5,429 bases of DNA from Bathymodiolus brooksi thiotrophic gill symbiont (GTDB lineage: Bacteria > Pseudomonadota > Gammaproteobacteria > PS1 > Pseudothioglobaceae). The notes under the pieces were generated by a model. It saw only the letters and a program-made list of their open reading frames with translations. It did no database searches and had not been told where the DNA came from. The stretch covers positions 1-5,429 of the forward strand of contig NZ_CAHJWD020000431.1 in assembly GCF_903642095.1 (NCBI RefSeq), written 5' to 3'. Within the stretch, counting starts at the first letter, position 1, and each line of letters begins with the position of its first letter. The translations under genes and the position numbers were made by a program. This document shows, in pieces, positions 1 to 5,429 of the stretch.

Positions 1-54
1 GGCTGTCGTGGTCGTGATCGTATATTAATTGGATTTACAAGTAGGTATGTTATT
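1..54. other. Probable host flank beyond the LINE 3' end
   Basis: Sequence outside the terminal hexamers, with a small hexamer-like pattern (GTCGTG twice, then ATCGTA, 5-22 on the plus strand). No gene is recognised. It is too short to tell unique DNA from another repeat. Confidence 0.4.
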
Positions 55-72
55 AAGACTAAGACTAAGAAT
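55..72 (-). repeat. Terminal hexamer tandem repeat at LINE 3' end
   Basis: On the minus strand the element ends ATTCTT-AGTCTT-AGTCTT: two exact AGTCTT units and a degenerate third. There is no poly(A) run. Several LINE groups (CR1, L2, I) end in short tandem repeats generated during initiation of reverse transcription. This is the best visible marker of the 3' boundary. Confidence 0.6.
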
Positions 73-210
73 CTTTATTCTCAAATAAACCATACATTAC
101 AATGGTATAGAGAAGTTACATATAAGAATACAACACAACACATACATGACAAATAAATAACAGATACACAAATACATATACATACAATATTTACATTACA
201 ACAGTAGGAG
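73..210 (-). other. LINE 3' UTR
   Basis: This is the non-coding stretch after the ORF2 stop (TAA, 213-211). It is AT-rich and T/G-biased on the transcribed strand, with repeated TGTAT/TGTGT-like words between about 120 and 190. It should contain the RNA signal that ORF2p recognises to begin reverse transcription, but no obvious stem-loop stands out by eye. It ends in an AATAAA followed directly by the terminal hexamer tandem. Confidence 0.75.
74..79 (-). terminator. AATAAA polyadenylation signal
   Basis: Perfect AATAAA hexamer on the minus strand (TTTATT on the plus strand), about 130 bp after the ORF2 stop and just before the presumed 3' end of the element. The position suits cleavage of the LINE transcript. 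Chance occurrence is possible in such AT-rich DNA. Confidence 0.6.
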
Positions 211-3200
211 TTAAGTATTAGCCAAGAGAATATCTGATCTGTTGATTTTTCTTATTAATCTACATAACTTTTCTAGTTTTATTTTTTCAGAAGTACACAT
301 TATTTGTTTAAATTTTAATATATTTGGCCTTTGAGTAAGATATCTACTTATTAGTTGGGTTCGATTTTCAGTAAAAAAATGACATTCCATAATATAGTGG
401 AATTCGTCACCAATAGATCTGCTATTACATTTTAAACACTGTCTATTTTCTCTGTCGATACCATTCCACCGTCCAGTTTCTATTGGTAATTTGTGGTTTG
501 TGGTTCGAAATTTACATAGTGTATATATATCTTTGTCTTCCAAAATATTGAAATAATTTTCGAATTCAAAGTTGTCTTTAAATAATCTATAATTGATAGC
601 TTTTGGTGAGTTTTGTATCAGAGAATGCCACTCCTGTGTAAACTGCTCATGGAGACGGTTCCTAATTAAAGCTAAAAGCAGGTCGGAATTTTGAAAGAAT
701 TGTTGAGACCAAATGTAGGAATAGCCTGTATCATCAAAAATGTGTTTAACATGTTTAATCCACGAAAAATCCAGATTTTCATCAATAAAAAGGTTATACA
801 AAATTTTATAAGATAAATATGAGAGTTTTGTTTCTTTACCGGTTAACAGTCTTGCCCAATATGATATCATTCTTAATTTTACATCAATTTCAATAGGAAA
901 CAATCCAAGTTCACCATATATCATATAACTAGGTGTCGATGTTTTTAATTTCAATAACAGCTTGCAAAATCTAAGTTGTACTTTTTCAAGACATTGAATA
1001 TTTTTACTAAAACCCCATATTTCTGAACCATATAGTAATATTGGTTTTACCATTTTGTTAAAAAGTTCAAGCTGGCATTCAATTGATAAGTTATGTGTTC
1101 TACCTCTTTTCAAAACTTCAAACATTGCTTTTGTAGCTTTTTCAGCTTGCTTTTTAATAGCTTTGTTAAAGTTTCCTGTCCTGTTAAACAATATTCCAAG
1201 ATAATTAAATTCATTAACAATTTCTAATTCAGACCCGTTCAATGTAAATTTTAAATTGGTTGATTGTCTCCCCCTGGAAAAAACTATAACTTTAGTTTTA
1301 TCAGTGTTTGCTTTTAATCTCCAAGTATTGCAATATTCACCGAATTTATTCAAAATATTTTGTAAATCATCGTGGGTTTCAGCCAGTAGGACAGTATCGT
1401 CAGCATATAAAAGTGCAAAAAGCTTTAAATAAATATTCAACTTATCTTCTATGCAGTTTGAAACTGTTTCTAAACCATTAAGACTTGCATTTTCAAAAAA
1501 CATTTGTAGATCGTTTAGGAACATAGCAAATAGAAAAGGGGATAAATTTTCCCCTTGCCTCACTCCCATATCACAGTTAAAATAATCAGATTTACAATAA
1601 TTATAGGTTATACATGATTTAACATCTGTGTACATATTTAGAATAATAGTATACATTTTGCCATTTATGTGATTCAATAGTAATTTGTACCATAATGCAT
1701 CTCTCCATACCGTGTCAAAAGCCTTTTCGAAGTCGACAAAGGCACAAAACAGTTTTTTCTTTTTTCTTTTTAAGATCTCAAAAAACGAAAATAATGTGAA
1801 AAAACTGTCCGTCGTCGAGTAAGATTTTCGGAAGCCAAATTGGTTTTCGTTCATCAAGAGAGCTTCTTCCGAGAAACGACATAGTCTTTCATTTAATATA
1901 GCTGTGAATAATTTACCAAGGCAGCTAAGGATAGTAATCGGGCGGAAGTTTTTTGGATCAAGTGGATTGCCTTTATTTTTGTATATTGGTTTTATATTAC
2001 CTACAAGCCAAATGTCGGGCATTACACCAGAGTTAAAAATTGCATTAAATATCTTCTCATAAGTAGGGAGAAACAGTTCTGATGTAGATTTTATATATTC
2101 GTTTACAACATAATCTTCTCCACAAGCTTTATTATTTTTTAACTTCTTAATACAGCGAAGTATTTCCTCTTGCGTTATACTGAAATTAATTTCTTCATTT
2201 AGGGGACCAATATTAACATTATCAAGGAGATCTGTATCAAAATTCTCTTGTTGTACAAGAAGTTCATCGGGAGCTTTATTCAGGTTTTTGAAAAACTTGA
2301 ATAAGTCTCCCAAAGGGATGTTGGGTTGTTTTCTATCCCTATCCTTATTCAACAGTTTCCAGTATTCTTTTGGGTCTGATGTTTTTAGTTTTTTTATCTT
2401 CTTACGCATATCTGCACGATAAATTTTACTATGTTTGTCAAGCGTCTTTTTGTATCGTTTCTCGGCTTCAGCGACATCTTGTTTCAACGCTTCTGTTCGT
2501 TTTATTTTTAATTTCCGTTTTAGTTTACGATAATTTTGTCGAGCAACTTTACACTCATAATTAAACCAGGGTTTATCTCCCTTAGGTTTTTTATTACATG
2601 TATCAGGTCTGGTTTTATATTTGTGAGTTCCAAAGGTTGTTTTCGCACTGTCAATTAAAAGATTACAAAGTTCACTGACAAACGAATTGACTTTATCTTT
2701 ATCTATATCATCGATTAATGTGTTCACAATTTCATTATATAATCCATTTAACTTTTCTTTATCTATATTATTATTGAAAGCCGTATGTTTCGACGCGTCC
2801 CATTTCTTAGCTCTATTATCGGCGAGAATATCATTACTATTATTACTAGTCGATTGATCATTCCCCGCGGCAAGTTTAAATTTGAGATTTGTAATAGTTG
2901 GAGAGTGAACATCAGAATACAAACGACAAAAATCTAGTACTTTAAAATTGTAAACAAATTGTAAAAAACTACATGTACAAATACAATAATCAACAACACT
3001 TGAGTTTTTACATGTTAATTTTCCTGATTCGGTTTTATCATCACCAATACGGCCATTTACAATAAATAAATTGTTTGCTTTACAAATGTCTAACAAATTG
3101 TTACCAGATCTGCTTTTAATTTTGTCCACATTTTTTCTATTTTTATCTATATTTAATTCATTAAGAGTAGCCAAATCATTTTGTAAAAATTCAGTAAAGT

Positions 3201-3969
3201 CTTCTTCATGTTCATTTATCTCAAAATCAATAAAGTCTGGTTCTTCTGCAGTTCTACTGTTAAAATCACCAAATAAAGAGATGTATTTATAATTTTGTGA
3301 AAAAGTTCGAATTTCATTTTCTATTTGATCAAAAGTATCTGGTTGAAAATAAGGTGAACCTTCTGGGGGAATATACACATTACCAAAAATGACGTCTTCG
3401 TTAAGGTTTACTAATTTTGATGAAACTTTGAACCATAAAACATACTTTGATTCTATATCTAACAATTCAATATAATTTTCTAACGATTCTTTATATGCTA
3501 ATATCATTCCACCAGATTTTCTGCCAATTTTTTTTCTATTTTTCATTTTAAATATGTAACCTGGTAGTTCAATTGTATCCAAATCATCAGTTTTTGTTTC
3601 TTGTAAACATATAATATCCTGATTACATACAAGTTGACAAAATTCAGGATATTGCAGACGTAATTTAACACCACAACAGTTAAGACTTAAAATATTGAGA
3701 TTACATGTATTTTCATAATGACAATTCCTACTAACATTACCTATATCTGTTACATCAGTATCTACAAGTAATGAAGAGTCATTGTTAACATTAGTGTCAC
3801 TAATCTGATTAGTACTACTAGTATTTAATACATTAAACGATTTATTTACAACACAATCATTTTCAGACAATTCAAGGTCATCAATTTCAATATTATTAGG
3901 TATTTTATTAAAGTCAAAATAACTAGCATCACTATCATCAGTCCCAAAACAGTTTTCTCTTTGGCGTCC
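211..3969 (-). CDS. LINE ORF2: APE endonuclease - reverse transcriptase - zinc knuckle polyprotein
   Basis: Enzyme of target-primed reverse transcription: it nicks chromosomal DNA and copies the element RNA from the exposed 3' end. Residues are numbered from codon 3870-3868, a TTG, which is not a proven start. An Asn/Asp/Ser-rich leader (to about 52) precedes an APE-type endonuclease (about 53-325): LSLN (N64), QET (E91), GDFNSR (D202, N204), VDY (D284), SDVH (D310, H312). A very basic linker (about 425-500) ends in SDPKEYWKLLN. The reverse transcriptase (about 615-885) has NFRPITILSCLGKL, NQFGFRKSYSTTDS, VDFEKAFD (D703), GVRQGENLSP and YADD (D814, D815). The C-terminus carries LPIETGRW and a knuckle C1135-x2-C1138-x9-H1148-x4-C1153. 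No ATG occurs before residue 109 (3546-3544), so a normal start would delete N64 and E91. The frame stays open for 33 further codons up to the ORF1 TAG, which is why 3969 is given as the boundary. Translation is probably by readthrough or a non-AUG start. Confidence 0.95.
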   Translation of the reverse strand, partial: GRQRENCFGTDDSDASYFDFNKIPNNIEIDDLELSENDCVVNKSFNVLNTSSTNQISDTNVNNDSSLLVDTDVTDIGNVSRNCHYENTCNLNILSLNCCGVKLRLQYPEFCQLVCNQDIICLQETKTDDLDTIELPGYIFKMKNRKKIGRKSGGMILAYKESLENYIELLDIESKYVLWFKVSSKLVNLNEDVIFGNVYIPPEGSPYFQPDTFDQIENEIRTFSQNYKYISLFGDFNSRTAEEPDFIDFEINEHEEDFTEFLQNDLATLNELNIDKNRKNVDKIKSRSGNNLLDICKANNLFIVNGRIGDDKTESGKLTCKNSSVVDYCICTCSFLQFVYNFKVLDFCRLYSDVHSPTITNLKFKLAAGNDQSTSNNSNDILADNRAKKWDASKHTAFNNNIDKEKLNGLYNEIVNTLIDDIDKDKVNSFVSELCNLLIDSAKTTFGTHKYKTRPDTCNKKPKGDKPWFNYECKVARQNYRKLKRKLKIKRTEALKQDVAEAEKRYKKTLDKHSKIYRADMRKKIKKLKTSDPKEYWKLLNKDRDRKQPNIPLGDLFKFFKNLNKAPDELLVQQENFDTDLLDNVNIGPLNEEINFSITQEEILRCIKKLKNNKACGEDYVVNEYIKSTSELFLPTYEKIFNAIFNSGVMPDIWLVGNIKPIYKNKGNPLDPKNFRPITILSCLGKLFTAILNERLCRFSEEALLMNENQFGFRKSYSTTDSFFTLFSFFEILKRKKKKLFCAFVDFEKAFDTVWRDALWYKLLLNHINGKMYTIILNMYTDVKSCITYNYCKSDYFNCDMGVRQGENLSPFLFAMFLNDLQMFFENASLNGLETVSNCIEDKLNIYLKLFALLYADDTVLLAETHDDLQNILNKFGEYCNTWRLKANTDKTKVIVFSRGRQSTNLKFTLNGSELEIVNEFNYLGILFNRTGNFNKAIKKQAEKATKAMFEVLKRGRTHNLSIECQLELFNKMVKPILLYGSEIWGFSKNIQCLEKVQLRFCKLLLKLKTSTPSYMIYGELGLFPIEIDVKLRMISYWARLLTGKETKLSYLSYKILYNLFIDENLDFSWIKHVKHIFDDTGYSYIWSQQFFQNSDLLLALIRNRLHEQFTQEWHSLIQNSPKAINYRLFKDNFEFENYFNILEDKDIYTLCKFRTTNHKLPIETGRWNGIDRENRQCLKCNSRSIGDEFHYIMECHFFTENRTQLISRYLTQRPNILKFKQIMCTSEKIKLEKLCRLIRKINRSDILLANT
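3871..3969 (-). other. In-frame inter-ORF segment, 33 open codons after TAG
   Basis: This stretch joins ORF1 to the ORF2 frame without a further stop. It reads GRQRENCFGTDDSDAS and continues acidic and Asn/Ile-rich. It contains no in-frame ATG. The first AUG a scanning or reinitiating ribosome would meet (3938-3936) is in another frame and opens a 30-codon frame ending at 3846, so it would not lead into ORF2. Retention of an open frame through such AT-rich DNA suggests that it is translated as a linker. Confidence 0.6.
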
Positions 3970-3972
3970 CTA
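3944..3972 (-). promoter_or_regulatory. Candidate stop-codon readthrough site between ORF1 and ORF2
   Basis: The only barrier between the two ORFs is one TAG (3972-3970), and the frame is identical on both sides. The context on the minus strand is GAT TAG GGA CGC CAA. From memory, the murine leukaemia virus gag-pol readthrough site reads GAC TAG GGA GGT CAG, so TAG GGA and the neighbouring purine-rich bases are shared. Five bases downstream a small stem can form: CCAAA (3964-3960) with TTTGG (3948-3944), loop 11 nt. AACT in this loop could pair with AGTT near 3924-3921, giving a weak pseudoknot. The stem is short and AT-rich, much weaker than the viral pseudoknot. The role is inferred from the absence of any in-frame ATG upstream of the ORF2 endonuclease. 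Confidence 0.5.
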
Positions 3973-5001
3973 ATCCCGGTTTGGTGTTGATGAGCTAACA
4001 CGTTGGCGCTTAGGTGGTCGTCGGCCTCCTGTGGTAGCTGGGGTCGCTAATACGTTTTCCGCGGGACGTGTCGGCTCAATGTCGTCCATTTGATCGTATT
4101 CATGCGGAGCAACATACAGTTCGTTGTCAATGTAGAGACGGTCCCGGACAAGTACAACATGTTTTCCCTGCCTTTTCGCTTCTTTCTGAATAGGATATAA
4201 TTTCCTTCTGTTGTCTTCAATTTCTTTCGGAAATTGTTGTCTTATTCCATAAGGGGTGTTACGCAGTTGATACGCATTGTTCAATACATATTGCAAGTCA
4301 CTGTGGTATAAAAACCGTGCTACTATAGGTCGCTTTCCCCTTGGTTTGTGGCTGAATCTGTGCACGTTCCCAAATTCGATACGATAATCGACTCCTATTT
4401 CTTTGTACAAAAAAGTTCTCAATAGTTCTTCTGTATTCCCGTCACGAACCTCATGTAAACCAGTAAAGATGAGGTTGTTCTTCATCGATCTACACTGTAA
4501 GTCGAGTATCGAACTTCTCAGATGATGAATGTTCTCCTGGCAGTCACATTGTGACCCTAAGCCATTATTACTATTATTTACGATATCAACTTTCTCAGAG
4601 AGCTTTTTAATGTCTGACTTATTCTTATTGCATTTTACGCTTAGTACTTCGTACTGGTCCTCAGTCTTTGCAACTGCGTTTTTGTTTTTCTCACAAACGG
4701 TTTTTAAATTATCAAACAAGTTTCCTACGCCCTGGATACCGCTTTCAACTTCCGTGATTTTACGTTGACTTTCCTTGATATCTTTCTCGGTCGACACTAC
4801 CCGGCTAGTAAGTGAGGTTATAATATTTTTTATTTCGTCAAATTTTCCAACACATTTTTCAACACTTTGTAGTCTTTTGTCTATGCTAGAAACAAGATTT
4901 AATATCATGTTAAGAATAGAGGTTACGCTTGTATTTTCATCTGCTTCTTCAACAACTTTTCTACTTTGTTGTAGTAGCTTGCGGGTTTCACTGAGCGACA
5001 T
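3970..5001 (-). CDS. LINE ORF1: coiled-coil RNA-binding chaperone (L1 ORF1p-like)
   Basis: A 343-residue protein expected to trimerise, coat the element RNA and act as a nucleic-acid chaperone in the ribonucleoprotein, as known for L1 ORF1p. Residues about 28-170 show a heptad-like pattern of hydrophobic and charged positions (ILNMILNLVSSIDKRL, then EKCVGKFDEIKNI), consistent with a long coiled coil. Residues about 173-235 fit the RRM-like core: KNNLIFTGL as first strand, NVHRFSHKPRGKRPIVARF later. Residues about 236-298 fit the C-terminal domain (RRKLYPIQKEAKRQGK, then DRLYIDNELY). The tail is Pro/Arg/Ser-rich with RRPPKRQR (327-334), a plausible nuclear localisation signal. The start is the first ATG in this frame after an upstream TGA, with G at -3. 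The ORF ends at TAG 3972-3970, in the same frame as ORF2. The C-terminal half is clearly more GC-rich than ORF2. Homology is judged by eye. Confidence 0.9.
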   Translation of the reverse strand: MSLSETRKLLQQSRKVVEEADENTSVTSILNMILNLVSSIDKRLQSVEKCVGKFDEIKNIITSLTSRVVSTEKDIKESQRKITEVESGIQGVGNLFDNLKTVCEKNKNAVAKTEDQYEVLSVKCNKNKSDIKKLSEKVDIVNNSNNGLGSQCDCQENIHHLRSSILDLQCRSMKNNLIFTGLHEVRDGNTEELLRTFLYKEIGVDYRIEFGNVHRFSHKPRGKRPIVARFLYHSDLQYVLNNAYQLRNTPYGIRQQFPKEIEDNRRKLYPIQKEAKRQGKHVVLVRDRLYIDNELYVAPHEYDQMDDIEPTRPAENVLATPATTGGRRPPKRQRVSSSTPNRD

Positions 5002-5067
5002 AACTATAACGGTACAACAATAGAGTAATGATGAATGATAATTGAATAAATCGAGTTCGAAGTTTAA

Positions 5068-5080
5068 AGTTCAAAGGTCA
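5068..5080 (+). promoter_or_regulatory. DR1-like nuclear receptor element in the leader
   Basis: AGTTCA-A-AGGTCA is a direct repeat of two nuclear-receptor half-sites with one-base spacing, the DR1 layout bound by RXR/HNF4/COUP-type receptors in animals. The second half-site matches the AGGTCA consensus fully and the first has one mismatch. It lies about 70 bp upstream of the ORF1 ATG, where an internal promoter could sit. A chance match is quite possible. Confidence 0.25.
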
Positions 5081-5103
5081 ACTTCGCCAACGGCGTCAAG
5101 GAT

Positions 5104-5136
5104 TCACTAAGTAATGGACATTTTCGGACTTAGTGA
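5104..5136. repeat. Perfect 9-bp inverted repeat (stem-loop) in the leader
   Basis: TCACTAAGT (5104-5112) is the exact reverse complement of ACTTAGTGA (5128-5136), separated by 15 nt. In the RNA this gives a stem-loop about 100 nt before the ORF1 start. It could affect translation or packaging, or it could be a palindromic protein-binding site. The function is unknown. Confidence 0.7.
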
Positions 5137-5240
5137 GTTGTAATCATAGGTGTTTGTGTATGTGTATATTTAGGTGCTGATATAAAAATATACTACAAAG
5201 TGCATATAATATAACATGTCTAAAACGACGAACCTATTAC

Positions 5241-5274
5241 GTTTCCTTGCGAAATACGGTTCCTTGTGGAATAT
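5241..5274. repeat. Imperfect 17-bp tandem duplication
   Basis: Units 5241-5257 and 5258-5274 align without gaps with 13 of 17 positions identical, sharing TTCCTTG and AATA blocks. This may be a diverged promoter-type monomer of the 5' UTR or a simple local duplication. No third copy is seen on either side. Confidence 0.5.
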
Positions 5275-5279
5275 CAAAA

Positions 5280-5429
5280 CTAATAGTCTCTCTCATTTTT
5301 TCCAAAAAACGGTTTGAATCGTCGAAAATTTAGAATTATTTCCTGAGCGAAAAGGACTCCGTCCATATTGGTCAAGGGCAGACAACCCGTAACTTGTGTA
5401 TTGATTGCTAGATTCTGTTTTAATCCCTT
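5280..5429 (-). CDS. Open frame of 49 codons entering from the window edge; unknown
   Basis: This frame is open from the window end to a TAG (5282-5280). An internal ATG at codon 22 would give a 28-residue peptide beginning MDGVLFAQEI and ending KNERDY. I do not recognise it. The composition is protein-like, with alternating hydrophobic and charged residues, rather than low-complexity. It could be an upstream ORF in the LINE leader, the 3' end of another element or host exon, or chance. The sequence beyond the window would be needed to choose. Confidence 0.25.
   Translation of the reverse strand, partial: KGLKQNLAINTQVTGCLPLTNMDGVLFAQEIILNFRRFKPFFGKNERDY

Larger units (their letters stand above)
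55..5001 (-). mobile_element. Non-LTR retrotransposon (LINE), ORF1 and ORF2 both open
   Basis: Autonomous LINE encoded on the minus strand. It has an ORF1 (coiled coil plus L1-ORF1p-like RNA-binding domain), an ORF2 (APE endonuclease, reverse transcriptase, CCHC knuckle), a short 3' UTR with AATAAA, and a terminal tandem of hexamers. The 3' boundary is placed at 55, where the hexamer repeat ends. The 5' boundary is not determined: the leader continues beyond 5001, and I found no target-site duplication joining the left flank to anything between 5140 and 5429. Both ORFs are free of frameshifts and internal stops, and the RT catalytic aspartates are present, so the copy looks young. Clade assignment is open. 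The ORF1 type and the C-terminal knuckle recall L1/Tx1-like elements, while the hexamer tail is more like CR1/L2/I-type ends. An RT-domain phylogeny would decide. Confidence 0.93.
5002..5279 (-). other. Leader region upstream of ORF1 (5' UTR, possibly with flank)
   Basis: This non-coding stretch lies in front of the ORF1 ATG. An internal promoter would be expected here for an autonomous LINE, but none can be recognised with confidence. It holds a perfect 9-bp stem-loop, a small CGCC/GGCG hairpin (5085-5095), a DR1-like hexamer pair, a TG-rich tract (about 5150-5168 on the plus strand) and an imperfect 17-bp tandem repeat. In-frame stops, including a TGA around 5074, separate it from ORF1. The 5' end of the element may fall inside this region or beyond the window. 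Confidence 0.5.

Noticed and set aside
1..54. Target-site duplication flanking the LINE
   Set aside because: Compared by eye with 5140-5429; no shared word long enough was found. The 5' junction may be outside the window.
1..156. Plus-strand frame open from the window edge to TAA at 154-156
   Set aside because: Runs across the LINE 3' boundary and antisense to its 3' UTR; no recognisable protein, probably chance.
2370..2564. Plus-strand open frame of 64 codons
   Set aside because: Lies wholly inside ORF2 on the opposite strand; low-complexity, Phe/Leu/Ser/Val-rich antisense of the Lys/Asp/Glu-rich linker, with no family resemblance.
3071..3292. Plus-strand open frame of 73 codons
   Set aside because: Antisense shadow of the endonuclease region of ORF2; hydrophobic Ser/Leu/Phe composition is the mirror of the sense codons.
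3868..3870. TTG at 3870-3868 as the ORF2 start codon
   Set aside because: TTG is a bacterial-type start; in a eukaryote there is no support for it over the upstream open codons, and nothing around it marks initiation.
3846..3938. Minus-strand 30-codon frame starting MIVMLVILTL, very hydrophobic
   Set aside because: Overlaps the start of ORF2 in another frame and is explained by AT-rich codons read out of frame; used only as evidence that simple reinitiation would miss the ORF2 frame.
4529..5023. Two plus-strand open frames (79 and 82 codons) opposite ORF1
   Set aside because: Antisense of the coiled-coil codons (Lys/Glu/Asp become Phe/Leu/Ser/Val), hence membrane-like by artefact.
5181..5190. 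TATAAAAATA on the plus strand as a TATA box
   Set aside because: Points away from the LINE genes and sits in very AT-rich DNA; no downstream gene visible to support it.

Overview
The window holds one nearly complete, apparently intact non-LTR retrotransposon (LINE) on the minus strand, and no host gene that I can support. The organism is a eukaryote. The AT-rich base composition, the LINE type with an L1-ORF1p-like first protein and an APE-RT-zinc-knuckle second protein, and the absence of any bacterial gene layout suggest an invertebrate. A mollusc such as a bivalve is my guess, from general resemblance of the protein style only.

Layout in the direction of transcription (right to left): 5429-5280 is an open frame of 49 codons running in from the window edge. 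5279-5002 is a non-coding leader with a 17-bp imperfect tandem repeat, a 9-bp perfect stem-loop and a DR1-like hexamer pair. 5001-3970 is ORF1, a 343-residue coiled-coil RNA-binding protein ending in a basic, NLS-like tail. 3969-211 is ORF2, containing an APE-type endonuclease, a reverse transcriptase and a C-terminal CCHC knuckle. 210-73 is a short 3' UTR with AATAAA. 72-55 is a terminal tandem of three hexamers. 54-1 is probably flanking DNA.

The two proteins would form one retrotransposition machine. ORF1p would coat the RNA. ORF2p would nick the target and reverse-transcribe the RNA from its 3' end.

The most notable feature is the ORF1/ORF2 junction. Both ORFs lie in the same reading frame and are separated by a single TAG (3972-3970). 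The ORF2 frame has no ATG before codon 3546-3544, which is already inside the endonuclease domain and past two of its expected active-site residues. The first AUG after the TAG is out of frame. ORF2 is therefore probably expressed by stop-codon readthrough as an ORF1-ORF2 fusion, or by non-AUG initiation. Alternatively, the TAG is a disabling mutation in a single long ORF. The bases around the TAG (GAT TAG GGA) resemble the gag-pol readthrough site of murine leukaemia virus. Base composition also changes sharply at this point.
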